Below are positions 11,572 to 24,739 of a stretch of DNA of 64,000 nucleotides, one piece after another (the first letter of the stretch is position 1; every line of letters starts with the position of its first letter). The stretch is taken from contig OV884009.1 in NCBI GenBank assembly GCA_930367205.1, positions 88,061,189 through 88,125,188 on the forward strand, given 5' to 3'. This stretch comes from Acanthosoma haemorrhoidale. Lineage: Eukaryota; Arthropoda; Insecta; Hemiptera; Acanthosomatidae. The notes below the pieces were generated by a model that was not told the DNA's origin, did not search any database, and saw only the letters and a list, made by a program, of their open reading frames with translations. Made by a program: the position numbers and the translations under genes.

Positions 11572-14270
11572 AATATGTTTATTCAGCAGCCCCGTCTATA
11601 CGCTGCGATGTACTATAATAACGGTAAGCATATAAAAACAAAACTTTAATGAACAATTCTGCCTTGTATTTATTGAATGAACGGCTTTTCCCTCACAGCT
11701 CGAAAGTTATTTGTGTAGTTGGATGTTAAAGGCTGACCTCCCCTCATGGTGAAAGTGCATCCGTTGCTTGGTGTGCAGTCAGTGGGTGAGTTCATCCACC
11801 GGAGACATATTACGTTTTTTGACTCGTTGCAGTACCAAACAAACCCAGTTTTCAACACTATGACCCCACCATATCGCATCGATGGCAACATACTGTCGGG
11901 GAAAATTACGTTAAGATTTGGTTTGTTAGATGTTTATGTTGTTTAGTTAGTTTTATGATTCATAAGGTGAGCCCCATCACCTAGGTACCTTTGTGTAGTA
12001 CCAGAACATGTTCAATGACCATTGCATTGCAAAATATTGATAATATTTGGTGATACAAATTATGTAAAATGTAGGGAAATACAGTACATACAAATACGCT
12101 GTATAATGTATATAGATTCATTGTTTTGAAAATATATTTAAAATGTCAAAATTAAATTAATTTTGTAACGAGGGGATATGGGGAGAAAAAAACAGTGAAA
12201 GACATATTAAAGACGGCACAAAACAAAAACGACGTTCTGGGAACTATGTCTAGCAGATTTAGGTTACGACAAAAGGATCACGGGTTTTTGTTTCACGGGA
12301 TGGAAAATGATGGGCTAGGGACAAGCTTGTCTATTTGTGAGCATCTTAATCACCAGGAGCTTTCAATGGGGCCATTATACACAGTATATTGTGTAGATAT
12401 TCTATAAAAAATTGCTATTTGACCGGACAGTTCGTCAACACTCGGAGACGTCATGAGAAATCATTGTTGGTAAATTTACTTAACTTTCATCTGATGTGCC
12501 TCTGGTATAATAATTCATATCCAGGACGTTGCTACGAGGCCTGCCTGGAGGCGAGGAGATAGAAATGCTCGAATTACACGTCCATAGTGAACTGCGGTGA
12601 CAGGATGTGCTTACGCTGAAATAAACCTATTTAGTGGTTATATTCCCGAATATGGCTTGTTAGCCCTATGGCCCTACCTCTCCTCACTTCTTCCCTTTAC
12701 AAGCTTGCTCATCAGGGCAATTTTGTAACGTACGTGTAATTCAATATTTTATCGACAATGTACGGTCGGTACTTGTAATGTTAGTATGTAATGTTAATAT
12801 GACCTAGTTGTATGGCGTCTTACTCAGCGCTAATTTTACTTAATTAGCTATCTAGAATCAAGCGGAAAATACAAATACTCAGTTAATTCCGCTATGGGTG
12901 TATTTTTTCTGTAAAAATGTATATATTTTTAATATTTCCGTTGAATATCTTAACGGTTCATAATTTTTTAACTAATCTTTACTTATAATGTAATTCTTGC
13001 CAGTATTACGCTCCACCGCTACGTGAGCAGTTTTTCTTTCTACAACAAATTCTATCCAAGATTGAACAGAAATAATTCAACATTTTCGTGCTCGCTTCAA
13101 TTAAGGACCATAAAGCAACTATTTACTGTAAATTCCTTCTTGCGGGCATCAATGATCATACCATGAAACACTATGGTTGACATGCCTTAGAACAGACAAA
13201 ACATTCCATCTCCGAGAATGTATGTCGTGACAGGTAGTTAAAATTCATTATATGAGTAACTGCGCTCGGTAAGCCATTACTTAATATAATTAAGCTACAC
13301 GACTGATGTTAAATTAACGATTAAATAGAAATTTTTACGGAGCCATTTTAAAAATAGGCCGTCCTGTTTGAGAACGTCTAAATTTGCAAACCGAGATTAC
13401 ACGCAGGATAAAACGAGGCATCATTCAGTTTTATCTAAATAAAACCTTTATTCAAATTTTATTGATGCTTAGGCCTGGGAAATTGGCGAGTAGGTTACCT
13501 TTGTTATGATAGTATCGCGTGCTCCTCACTCCCCTTCCGGAGCTCCGTATCATTTTTCTTTAATCTTCTGGAATCTATCCTAGCTATTAATCTAAGTATA
13601 GTGCACTGATTGATTTATATATTTACTTCTTCGGTTCCCTCTAATCCATTTTTACATCATTACTATATTACACAATTACATATACATTACAATCTCGTGA
13701 ATCCGAACTCACGGGACCAGTATGTCAGGCAAACATTTTAGAAATTTTTTTCTCGTTCAACTTGCAAATATTTCCCTATATGTATATATATTAATATTTA
13801 CTTTCATGTATAATATAAGTATATAATATTATGTTTCATGTAATATTATATTCATATACATATTTATTTCATGTTTACCATTGATGTACATGTCAGTCAT
13901 CTATCTAGCTGCCATAGTTACCTCCGAACCTTGGTTCGACGTTGGTCGTACTGTTATCCTCTTTCTATATTATCTAATAAATAGATAATTGGTAATTGCA
14001 ATGTGTACGTAGAACGTGTCAGAGTCTATTCGTAAATATAATATACTACTAGAACCTGTTACAATCTAACAGTCTAAGTGTCAGTTTATTTTAACAGAAT
14101 CCCTGCCACTTGAAATGATTATTGAGCTTAAGATAACTCAAAACAAGTTCTTAATATTAGTAACTGATTCCCACCCATAGACCAAAATCATCACATTACC
14201 CGAGGATGTCAGCGTGCCACTTATAAGCGTTTTATACAGAATTTTTTTTCTTTGTTTTTAATTCAAAAAT
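11572..14270. other. Intergenic DNA, nothing recognised
   Basis: AT-rich with short open frames only (66-73 codons near 11670-11950 on both strands, 70 codons at 12195-12407). None shows a motif or repeat relationship that I can support. An AT-rich near-palindromic stretch lies at about 13780-13870. Confidence 0.4.
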
Positions 14271-14325
14271 CTTTATTGTGATAAAATTATAATCTGCCTA
14301 TAGCCAATATTTTTGTAATTGTCAA
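14271..14325 (-). repeat. Jockey-like LINE 3' tail fragment
   Basis: CTTTATTGTGATAAAATTA followed by TAATCTGCCTATA matches the reverse complement of the extreme 3' end of the Jockey-like family (compare 36142-36185 and 42687-42725). Only the last ~50 bp are present, as expected for an extremely 5'-truncated insertion. Confidence 0.55.
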
Positions 14326-14956
14326 GGAAGTACAAATTACCTTATTGTCAGTATTTTGGCTGAGGCTATATAGATTGTTAAAATATAAATTACTATTGCA
14401 GTCTTGCTCTAGCTGTTACCCGACCCACATCGTTCGTTGCTCTCGTTATTTATTTCTATTCGCTCGTTTCCTTTCATTAATTTTGTTTTTTTCGCTCTTC
14501 TTTTGCACCCCTGAGACTTAATTTTAACCCCGCGATCGTACAGGGATTGTTATTTTTCGCCTTAAAAGTAAATTACTGTTATACTTAAATTTTATCGAGT
14601 AATAGCCTGATTCGTTCAGGGTAACGCGAGGCTCAGTTATCAACAGTGTGGTAAACCTATTGACAATATAAACATTTACGTCTTCCAGTCAATTTCACGC
14701 CCTCTCTCTTTATTGCATACGTTATAACAGTCTTCTGGTCGCCCTCGCTTGTACGTCTTGTAAGACTTTATACCACAAGAGATGCGACATCGGAGGGACA
14801 TACCACAAGGAGATCAAAGCTGCAAGAAGTTGTTGGACCTACAATCTCTGCCGATGGCGAGGACAGCAGTTCAGCACGCGGTCGATTTTTTTTTGTTGGT
14901 TCAGGAGATAGTGAGGGTTAAAAAACAGGGATTCCCATGAATCAACTGCAACACTT

Positions 14957-15179
14957 GCTATCTCCTAAACCATGAAGTCAAAGGAAAAGTATGCAAGAAC
15001 ATTGTTATAGGCAATTTGGCGTACTTTAATTTCGTATGTTAACTAATTTTTACAAGATTACTGGTTTGCGAGCCGAAAAAGTGACCTTTACCCCCCCCCC
15101 CTTAATCCCACCCTGGGGGTTTTATTATGTTGCACAGGACGCTCCCCCCAACAACTGTACAAAAAATCAGAACTACACC
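14957..15179 (+). repeat. Direct repeat unit 1
   Basis: Runs from GCTATCTCCTAAACCAT to AAAAAATCAGAACTACA and is repeated with moderate divergence at 15422-15665. It includes a poly-C tract and TTTTATTATGTTGCACA-like sequence. An inverted version of its first ~35 bp lies just upstream at about 14895-14932. Confidence 0.6.
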
Positions 15180-15421
15180 ATTCCCCCCCCCTCCGTTTCT
15201 TGAACTACAAACTGAATTCATGCTTATGAATGGTAACAACATTAGTACTGATGTTGTCATATGCTTTTATGTTATATGTATAGAACAGTTTTCACGTTTC
15301 CTAGTATTGGAGTATTTATTAAAAATGTTTTCCTTTGTTCAATAATAGTTTTTTTATTTATTTTTTTTCATAATTAAACCGCTTTAACAAAAATTGCGAA
15401 AATTCCTGTTACTTAACCCTG

Positions 15422-15665
15422 GCTATCTCCTAAACCATTGACTCAACGGAAAAAAGAGAATAGCAACATTTTTGTAGACAATTTTGTGTATTTTAATTTT
15501 TTTTTGTTGCTAAAATCATGAATTAGTGTGATATTCGAGGGAGAAAAACGACCTTTAAACCGCCCTCTCCCTCATGCTCCCCCACCCCCTAAGGGACTTT
15601 TAGTATGTTATATATAAGAAACTCTCCCCCCCCCCCCTATGACAGTACAAAAAATCAGAACTACA
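15422..15665 (+). repeat. Direct repeat unit 2
   Basis: Second copy of the unit at 14957-15179, offset by about 465 bp. Shared order: GGCTATCTCCTAAACCATTGA, GACAATTTTGTGTATTTTAA, CGACCTTTAAAC, a poly-C tract, and ACAGTACAAAAAATCAGAA. Non-coding and of unknown origin. Confidence 0.6.
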
Positions 15666-16900
15666 TGTTTTTTTTTCTAATCGTCATGTTTTGGTCCGGA
15701 GTTCAGCCTCGTTGCCTGGACTACTATAGACGGAATATTTCAAAGCTAATGTGAATACTGTCTTTGACGCTGTCCAGACGTAATTTGCGTACATTTTCTT
15801 TTTCTTGTGTATCATGTTCATTCTGTCTGGGTCCTGTGTGTATCATTTGCATTGTTATTCTGTATTTTTTTTCTTCTTCTTTTTATGTTGCTGGTGTTAT
15901 TCCAAGAATTAATTAAGTTGCATAATATAAACATTTGTTTTAAATAATTTTGGAAAGAAATTTGTTTGTTTTTGCTACATCATCAGGTAGTATTGTTTAT
16001 GCTTTTTTTTATTATTATTCAAGTATCCCCTGAATTAAAAAAAAAGTGTAAGATTAAAAAGAACATAAAAACAACTTTGAACCGTTGAACAATACAACTA
16101 TTAACGTTAGTCAGATTATTATTAAAAAAAATAGGAATTTGTCATTAATGAATTGACAACTCACTGTGATCATAAACACATAATTTATTCATAACGCATT
16201 ATCAATAAATAAGTTTAAATAACATTAAAGATTTGCTTATATATCCTATATCAGTGAAGTTGATATAATTTAAAAATTTAAGCAGTTTCACCATTATGGG
16301 AAAAACGATGACAGAAAGTTGATGGCTAAATCAAAATCTTTATAGATCATCTGACTTGAGTTAATGGTTACAACATTCAAATATCAGTATCATTTTATTT
16401 TAATAATGCATGATTTTTTTATGTATTTTATCTGAGTTATTTAATTGTATTCCTGGAGATCACTGAATAGACGAAAAGTTAATTTATTATTATTATATTT
16501 AGATATGATTTAATGAGAAATAAAAAATGATTACGTCTCTACATCCTCATTTTGTTTTATTTTAGTTATTTTATCTTTGCTTTTATTCAACAGCCGTTTT
16601 TTTCAGCTACTCATTATCTGGCGATTAGCCTGTACGTAGCTTTGTGTGTGGTTTCTCTTCCAAAGGATTCACCACAAAACGAAACTTAATAAGTTATAAA
16701 ATTACTACTTACGACAGGTAACTGTTCCTACCAAAACACCATTTGGGCTATGAGCTTCTTTTTCTCGTTTTTTTAAAATATATTCTCTATCGAATATTGG
16801 CCCTGTGTTACCTTTTTCTTGTAGTTCGTTATTACGATTGGCTCATACTAAATAGTCAAAAGCTCCTTACATGAACAAAAGGAGCGATGTTGCTAATAGA
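15666..16900. other. AT-rich intergenic DNA, nothing recognised
   Basis: T-rich and A-rich runs, no coding or RNA feature supported. Confidence 0.4.
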
Positions 16901-17507
16901 CTGACATTGGAGAGACTACGAAGATTTAATGAGAGTAAGTGGGTCGGGAATATGATCTGGCCAGTAATTATCCCCTAACTGTGAACCCCCTCCGACCTGG
17001 TGGTAGTGCCACCCTCCTCCCCAGTCTTAAGAAACATGTAAATTGGCGCGGAAAATTCACTCTAACAACCTCCCTCCTAATGCAACTCATCACGAAGCCA
17101 GCCATGGTCCGTTTGAATAGAAAAATTCCCCTTAGTCCGTCAAGGTCCATGGACGGCGTCGTTAGCTCCACCTGAATAAGTGGGAAATCTTTCCTGAGGG
17201 AAAATTACTAATTGCTGAGCCCGAACGTAGATTCATTTCTTATAAACATAAACATGGCTCTGAGGGATTTGATGGACTAATTCTGATCGTTACTGTGCCT
17301 CTTGTGTGGTATGCGCGCGCGTGTGTGCATGTATATATGTATAAGAACCTATATATTTATGTATATAGAGGCGTGGTATGACTGAATTATCATTTTTCAA
17401 TTCATTGTTGATAGTTTTTTTTCCTCCTGCCTAGTAGCTATAGCTAACGTTTTAATGATATGAAAACATTGCAATAGCTTGATATTATAGAGAAACACTC
17501 ATCCAGA
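16901..17507. other. GC-richer patch plus simple-sequence DNA, unassigned
   Basis: 16930-17180 is GC-richer, with a 78-codon plus frame and a 67-codon minus frame, neither recognisable. 17310-17370 is a short CG/TG/TA alternating microsatellite-like tract. Confidence 0.3.
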
Positions 17508-17735
17508 CAATCCTCCTCGTCGCCTATGGTTGTGGTGGCTTCGTGATCTAATGTAAATAGATAAGTACATCATTGGGTACTCACACTGGCTACAATCCCC
17601 ACTCGTGTCTTGAGTGTCTATGGCTCTCTTGCTCTCTTTTTGGTCTTAGCCACGGAGCGAAACGATCGGAGAGTGAAGTGGAGGAAGCTTCGTTAGCCCC
17701 GATTTCTTCACCATCTTCATAGGGGCTCCTTGCGC
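17508..17735 (+). repeat. Diverged Jockey-related 3' end
   Basis: Aligns with the C-terminal codons and 3' UTR of the Jockey-like family. CAATCCTCCTCG...GTGGCTTCGTGATCT corresponds to the segment encoding NPPRRLKRQWPRDL, followed by GAGTGTCTATGGCTCTCTTGCTCT, the counterpart of CTGTGGCTCTCGCGCTCT. Divergence is much higher than among the other copies, so this is an older or sister family. Confidence 0.5.
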
Positions 17736-20700
17736 TTTTTTTATGCACTTATCGTATGCATGTGTACTGTACATTTTATGCGAGCGGAATTGGGTATAAG
17801 GTCTGAATGAGCTCTTTTATGATAATAATTTAACGCTGAATGAGCAAATCGTTTTTGAAATAAAGGCAGATTTCTAAAAACGAAACAATTACTTGTAAGA
17901 ACTTGTCTTTCAAGCTAATGTAAAGGAGGAGGCTCATTATGTTTGTGAGTAATGTTACTGGCTATGTAATTATGTTGATGAATATATCTAGGTAGGATTC
18001 TCATTATTCGGTTATTCATAAAATTATTATGAGATAAAAATATTATACAGAAAAGATCTTGGTTGTTTATTATTGATGGGCTTCATGCTCTATTTGCATA
18101 AGGATTTTGCCCTGCATGCAAATTATGTAATACATTTAATAAATAATAAAAAAAAAATAGTTAAACGAATTGTATTATGTATCTTCTATGAGACGGCTTA
18201 GACCATTCTCAAGTCTTAGCTCAAGAAGTTTTAATTATTATATTGTAATTAGTGGAATAAATATAATTTTATACATCAAACTGAGCTCACCGTGAAATAA
18301 GTTACGAGATGGTGTATTTGGCGTAGGAAAGGGTTGAGCTGATTCTAGTCGAACGTGATCGCTCAATTAAGAGTTTTCCTAGCGTTGATAAAACAGTTTT
18401 ATTTTATTTATAGTCCACTTAAGCCCCGACACATAACACATATCACCACGATGCAAATGCCAGTTTTATTGACTTAACGTAATAATAATTAAAAACAAAA
18501 ACAAATTGTAAATCGGGAGTTAAAGATTTTTGATTCCCTACTCCAAATAGTATTATGTTTAATGCCAGCTAATTCTTGACACTCAACCATCCCTAAGTCA
18601 TTCATGTCTTCACATTACCAAAAGGGGACCCTCTAAAATTTGTCTCCAGATACTCACAAAGACCTGAACAGACACGGATGGAAAAATTAAAATACTAACA
18701 AAAAAAAAAAGATTGTGCCAAAGATTTCTCCTATGTCTACTAATTATTAAAACAGCAGAACGCTCACTTGACCATAACTGGTAATTAGTAATAAGTAATC
18801 GGATTACATTTAATATTGGGTACGCTTTAAAATGCTAAAAGTTCTCAGAAAATTTAAATTCTAGACCCTATACTATAAAGCTTCTGGTCATGTTTTTTTT
18901 TGGATTGATAAGCCCCGCCGAACAGGTAACAGTAAATAAAACCAATATATAATCAACCAAAAGTTTAATAAGTAAAAAAAACGTCTAAGCCAGTGATGTT
19001 CACATCTGCAAGCATGTACAATTTATTTTAAATATAGTGCATTAAGTGCCCTTTTGTGGAGAGAGCACAAGGAAGGGGTTGGAACTTGGTGGGGTTGAGG
19101 GGAGGGTGGGATGAAACGAAAGCAGTTATTGCAGGAAACAATGCTCAGCGGATCCTGACCAGAATGTATCAGCCGCGTATTTGAGGAAATGCAGGGAACA
19201 AACCAGTCTTGCCAACTATTCTCCCCTCTTGAACAGTCCTCAATAGTTGTATCATTTTTAAATACAGTTGTAGGTTTTTTATTTTGTTCTTTTCCTACAT
19301 GTAAATAAGGAGTTATTATCATTAGATAAGTGCTTATTTTAGTTTTACTGTAGAGGTGCTCTGGTAACTATATAGTATATATATATATAATGTAACTTTT
19401 TTAAGCAAAATAAATAAAATTATTGATAAAAAACTTTGAAATGAAGAGCCGAAATTAGCTCTCAATCGGTACGCAACAATGAAAATTATTAACATGGGAA
19501 AAGTCAGGAGTTTTCTTGAGATCAAGACTTATTCGAGATAAATAAGTTTTCATTATTTAATGGTTGGCATATTTTTATAACCTATCACAAACTATTATAA
19601 AACAGTGTAACTAGATTTTAAAACTAATAACATTATGTCCAAAGTGCAATGTTCATGGCCAAATTTGAAATTCACAAAAACATTTTTTTAATAAATTATC
19701 AAAATATATTACAAAAGACAGTATTTCCATTTAATCTATATTAATAACGTGTTACAGTTTCATGATAAAATTCCTATTAGTTTAAAAAAATTGAAAACTT
19801 TCTTTCCTGAAAAATTACGTTTACCTCAGGGGTACATATATATATTATACGATCGTTGGTAGCGATTTCAATGGAATTTTGTCGAAAAGTTATTTATAGC
19901 TATTGAAAGGATTTGACAAATTGAAATGTTATAAATAAATAACTTTGATGAAAATCTTACCATGTATTTACGATCATACGATCAACATAGTCAATTGAAA
20001 TTTAAAGTTTTAATTTTTTGCCGTTAATTGAGGACATTTTAAATTAATTAATTATTTATCATTTAAGTCTTTTATTTCCTTAAAAAGATAAATCAATGTG
20101 TTAGTTCTAAAAATAAAGTAAAGGTGTGAAATTAATCATGAATAAACATTTCGGGGACACTAAATTGGGTGTTCTAATTACTAATTGCAAAAGTCTTCAA
20201 ACATTGTGAGCTATAATTCAATATTTATTTAAGGGCTTCGGCATCATTTGTGATGCAGGTCAGCCCGAGGGCTTTGTATGCCCTCATCATGAAACCAGCC
20301 TGATTGAAACTTTATTCAGATTTGTTGTATCGCAAGGTAAACATTTTAAAAGCTTTATATGCCAATAGCCATGAGAACTAATGCCATTAAATTACAAATG
20401 GGCCCGTGAATCGCTCGAGCCAATAAATTAATAACGGACCTGAGCGAGTCCAACTGCAACAAAATGTTTTTCCCTGATTAAAAAGTTAAAAACGAAAAAC
20501 GTTTCCTTTGTACAATGATATTACATCTGACGGCCAATACCGAGAAAAGGAAAATGAATAATTTCGTATTTCATGCCATCGACACAGAATACCCTGGTAG
20601 AACAGGATCTGTTGAGTATCATCGGAAAAAGTCGTTTCGATACTTTTTTGGAGGATGGGGAGGGGGGTGTTAAGTGAAGGCACGTGTTGTCGAGAAAATA

Positions 20701-20740
20701 TAATGCAAATTGTGAACGAAATGTGTGAAGTTGCCATTAG
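17736..20740. other. Intergenic DNA, nothing recognised
   Basis: AT-rich; includes a GC-richer patch at about 19040-19230 with a 99-codon minus frame of no recognisable family. No feature supported. Confidence 0.4.
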
Positions 20741-21277
20741 GTGGCAAGGGACACTCAGCCGATGTTTTCTGGCAAGGAAATATTTACTACTTTCATTGTC
20801 GGTTCCCTGTGTTTGTGTTTATATTGCTACAGTCAACAAACCATCTCCATCAGCTTTTTCCTCTGTTTGATTCCATTACCGCGTTTTTTTTCCCCCTGCG
20901 TTCTCTCACCTGCTCCCGGTATACACTTGATTCCTTCAAATCCTTCCGCAAAATTTTCCGTGGAAGATCATCATTTTCACCAATTCGATAAATATTTAAT
21001 ATTTGCATCATACAAACAGCATTATTTTCCTATTGATCACTTTTTGCTAGTCACGGCTTCTATTGCTAGGATATTTTTTAAGTTGGATAGCCCTGACTGG
21101 AGTTGGCTGTTAAGTGCTGGTGTATACTACATTAAAACTCATTCAAAGCGTTTTGTTTTGTTTTTTGAAAAATTAGTCTTCCCTATTTGGCCCTATCGGC
21201 GCGAAACATACAAATTTAAGAATTATAAATGTAACAAGCTATGTTACTTGACAAGGGCAATGAATGATTTTAAATGA
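20741..21277 (+). other. Long unassigned open frame in pyrimidine-rich DNA
   Basis: A 178-codon plus-strand frame, the longest non-transposon frame outside the cadherin gene. The strand is rich in T and C, which depletes stop codons, and the translation is rich in F, S, L and I without a recognisable domain. I think a chance frame is more likely than a gene. Confidence 0.15.
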
Positions 21278-22272
21278 TCTCATTCTTTCCATTTATACTA
21301 AATTGTGTTATCTCTCATTCGTACAGCATTTACAGTACAGTCCTATATACACATCCCTGGACTCGCCTGCTGGATTGTCCCCTCCCCAGCTAAGAAGGAA
21401 GCAGGGATCGGGGAGACCCCTTGGCTGTATCATCACTGACATAGTGGATTATGGGTTGGTAGATTCTGGTTGTGGAATTTAGATTTATATTAAAACAAAG
21501 TTAATGTCCCTTCACAATATCTTCGTTGCCAATGAGCTTTACTTATAGTTTTTAAAACACGTAAATCATTGTCGACGAAAAATAATTAATTTCATTTGTT
21601 TGGCCTTTTCTCTCTCTCTTATGGTGCAGGTGATATTAAATACATATTCTATTATTGGCTCCTAAAAGTTATTTTTGTATTCCATCTTGTCTTTTATTGA
21701 TGCCTTAAATATGTCTTTAGCCTTTTGAAATTATTAATCTCAAATAATAACTGAGATGCCCCGAAGGGACTTGTCCGTTCAAAACCTTAGAATGAAGAGT
21801 AGAGAACAAATGGAGAGATATTTGTTAAAGTGCTATAAGTTATTACGATGACTTGAGGGGGGGGGGCAGTATAGATATAGCTTTAATTCAACTTTACTGG
21901 GGAGCTTTCCTTTAATATTTTTATTATGATAATCGTTCCGATTAATTCTTTCATTTATCTTTATTAATTCTCGCAAAGTTTTAAAGATTTACATCTCTTG
22001 TGCTTCTTCCCCCCTTTTTAAATGCTTTGTCCATAAAAAAGAATTTTTCTACGCTTTGATGTGAAATTCTGCAGGTTATTTAGTCGCTGTTTAATCAACT
22101 CAACTGTAAATTAGTCACTTATCAAACTTTTGTTTTTAAAACTTAAAAGGCTCAATATCGTAGACAATGATGGTGAACACAATTCGGAAGGAAAAAAAAC
22201 ACCAATTAGACGATAATTTTCCAAATAAATAAGTTCTGAATTTGTGTAAATATTTTTTATGATGTGTTATAA
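21278..22272. other. Intergenic DNA, nothing recognised
   Basis: AT-rich with a poly-G run near 21857-21866. No feature supported. Confidence 0.4.
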
Positions 22273-22411
22273 AAAAGCTGGGAGTATCTCTCAATTTATC
22301 ATTTTTTATTGATTAGACACGTTTCGGCGATTAAGGCATCCTACAATTCAAAATGATCTAATTATGTCATATCAATAAAAAATTATATATTGCGAGAGAC
22401 TCCAAGCTTTT
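22273..22411. repeat. Short hairpin element with ~41-bp inverted arms
   Basis: Arm 1 (22273-22313) and the reverse complement of arm 2 (22371-22411) match at 36 of 41 positions by eye. The 57-bp loop contains, on the minus strand, GGATGCC...ATCGCCGAAACGTGTC. That resembles the conserved GCCGAAACG motif found near the ends of Penelope-like and some other retroelements. It is non-coding and could be a tiny inverted-repeat element or the relic of paired element ends. Confidence 0.55.
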
Positions 22412-24355
22412 ATTCTATATTTTATTCTACATTATGCCTTTCCAATTCCTCTGTACCATTCAGCGTAGACCAGATTTATTAGCAGCCTCCGGTAAACTCA
22501 ACAAAGACATTTAGCTATCTTAACTACTTATTGTGTTGTTACATTTTAATATTTTTTTTAACGTTAAATTATTCCTTTTTTTTTTATGATCGTTTATGGT
22601 CCTGTTAAATACATTTGTTTAATCAGTGTAGAAACACGCTCAACCACCATTGATTTGTCCGTTTTCATAATTTACTGATAAGAAAATATATTTGTTGATA
22701 TTTAATATAGGTGTCCTCGTTAAAATGGTTTGCCTGTCACTTGAGGAATTAGGCATAATTTATTGATGAGTACATAACCCGCGATTATCCGTTCTTTATT
22801 GGTGAATGACGAATGAATTATTATAGCTTAAACAACTCAATTAGTTATCGGTTAAACGAATAACGGAATAATGGTAACAGCTCGGTTCCATTTCCAAAAC
22901 TGATTCGATGACGAAGCTGATACATACGATACGAGAAATATATAATTGTCATTAGCACATTAGATATTAGATAAACAAATTGACTAGTAAAAAAACTATT
23001 TAGGACGTTTTGAATACGCCATTTCAGCTGCTGCATCGCAAAGCTTTATTATTTGGAATAGCTTGATAATTCTATAATAATAAGATACACAATCAAATAC
23101 GCCCTTAACCATAGGGGAGAAAAAACAAATTTGCATCTGTATTCTATTAATTGTACGCTATACTTGCGGACATTGTATTCCAACTTATTTCGATGGATTT
23201 CAGTATGTACCTTTAAAATTCCTGATTAGATTAAATTATTTTTTTGGCCAATCATTGTAAAATATAATATCTACTTCCCGAATGAAAATAAAGCCTCTCC
23301 CTCGGACTCGCCAAAAACTATTTTGTATTTTAAACCTCATTCCGATTAAGCCAATGATCTCAATTTATTTTCTCGCGTTTGTCGCTTTGAGGATAACTAT
23401 TTTTTTCTTCCAATTAAAAACCAAATTTCCTGTCTTCGCCGACCTTTCGACATAACTGTTAAAGTCAAAGGATGAAAATTGGTTGTTACCGGTGCTACTT
23501 TAATTTTTCTTTTTTTTCTTCAAAAAAGTGTAATCTGTGTGGACTTCGATGAGTCCTTTATGAGCCGAAGATTGATTCGAGGTTTTATTGCTTAATTTAC
23601 CGGTCATTACACCAGCTCAATCAAAATTAAATTCCCAGGATCCCCTTCCGTTATGTACGCTTAATTGTCCTTCACTGCTTTCAATCAACCAATTCTATGA
23701 GAAATGGTATTTACCTTTATTTGATCGAATTTCGGAATTGCCATCAAGCTGGTTTCCTGGCTTCTATATACCCCCCCCCCTTCAGCTGTATTTGCCTATC
23801 CTTGGTCAGTATTTCGGAACCATTCTAGCTTCTCTGACCTCAACGCAGGAGTCCCAAAGTTTAACTAATCCAAACACGCGAACCGCATTTTAAAGCTTTA
23901 TAACAACTAAATCTAGCCTTAGAGTAATAAAATTCCGAAATCACTTCCAAAAAAAATTGTTTTACCTGTAAAACGATGATTATTTGAAGAATACTTATTC
24001 AGAATACCTCCTTTAAAAAAAAAAGCTTCGTGACCAAATTAAAAATATGTTCACGGCTTGTTAAGAAAAATAGTGGTAAAAGCCGTTTTAGTTATTTTTT
24101 TTCTGCTGCACTTAAAAATAAAAATAAATGATCTTATCACAAATTTAATAAATATTTATTGTTCCTATAAAGTTATTATTTTCAGTACAGGTGTGACATA
24201 AAGGTCACCTTTCTTTCTGTTTCATAAACTCTCAACGGATTTATTATTTCAATAAAGATTTGATTGCATCGTTAAACTGAACTGTATTTTTTTAAATATT
24301 AATAAACGAAATTAATGGGCATTCAAACTTAGCAGGTGTATTAATAGTGAGTAAT
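22412..24355. other. AT-rich intergenic DNA, nothing recognised
   Basis: Contains a 101-codon plus frame at 23588-23893 without recognisable domain and a poly-C tract near 23770. No feature supported. Confidence 0.35.
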
Positions 24356-24356
24356 A

Positions 24357-24377
24357 AATATATATATATATATATAT
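24357..24377. repeat. AT dinucleotide microsatellite
   Basis: About ten TA/AT units, immediately left of the LTR-retrotransposon remnant. Confidence 0.85.
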
Positions 24378-24532
24378 GTTATGGCTAGGGATAAGACATT
24401 GTTAAGCCAAATACCACAGGGCCTAATTTAAACAAAGGATGAGAACAGAGTAAAGCCAGTAAACAATCGTACCGTGTGTAATATTACCATCCATATTCTT
24501 TCTTTGATCGTCTACAGCCGGGAGACGATAAC
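24377..24532 (+). repeat. Candidate 5' LTR remnant
   Basis: The segment begins with TGTTATGG after a TA tract and ends directly at a primer-binding site. Retroviral-type LTRs usually start with TG. I see no second LTR in the window, so the boundaries, especially the left one, are inferred only from the position of the primer-binding site and the TG start. Confidence 0.3.
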
Positions 24533-24550
24533 TGGGGCCGAAACCCGGGA
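24533..24550 (+). promoter_or_regulatory. Primer-binding site matching tRNA-Phe
   Basis: TGGGGCCGAAACCCGGGA differs at one base (position 4, G for T) from the complement of the 3' end of animal tRNA-Phe including CCA (TGGTGCCGAAACCCGGGA). A site like this primes minus-strand DNA synthesis in LTR retrotransposons. It lies about 240 bp upstream of gag-like coding sequence, the expected arrangement. Confidence 0.65.
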
Positions 24551-24739
24551 GCTAACGAGTGTTAAGATAAAACGACACGTGAGGCAACTAATTTGTTTTT
24601 CGCTTTTGCTTTACTTTCTGCTTCTTACTCTCTTTCCGTTTTTTTTCTTTTTCGTCCTTTTAATCAGGAAAAATAGTAGAGTTACGGCCGGCAGCCTTCG
24701 AAGTGCCGCCTCCGTTACCGAGCGAAACGTTGCCGGAAG

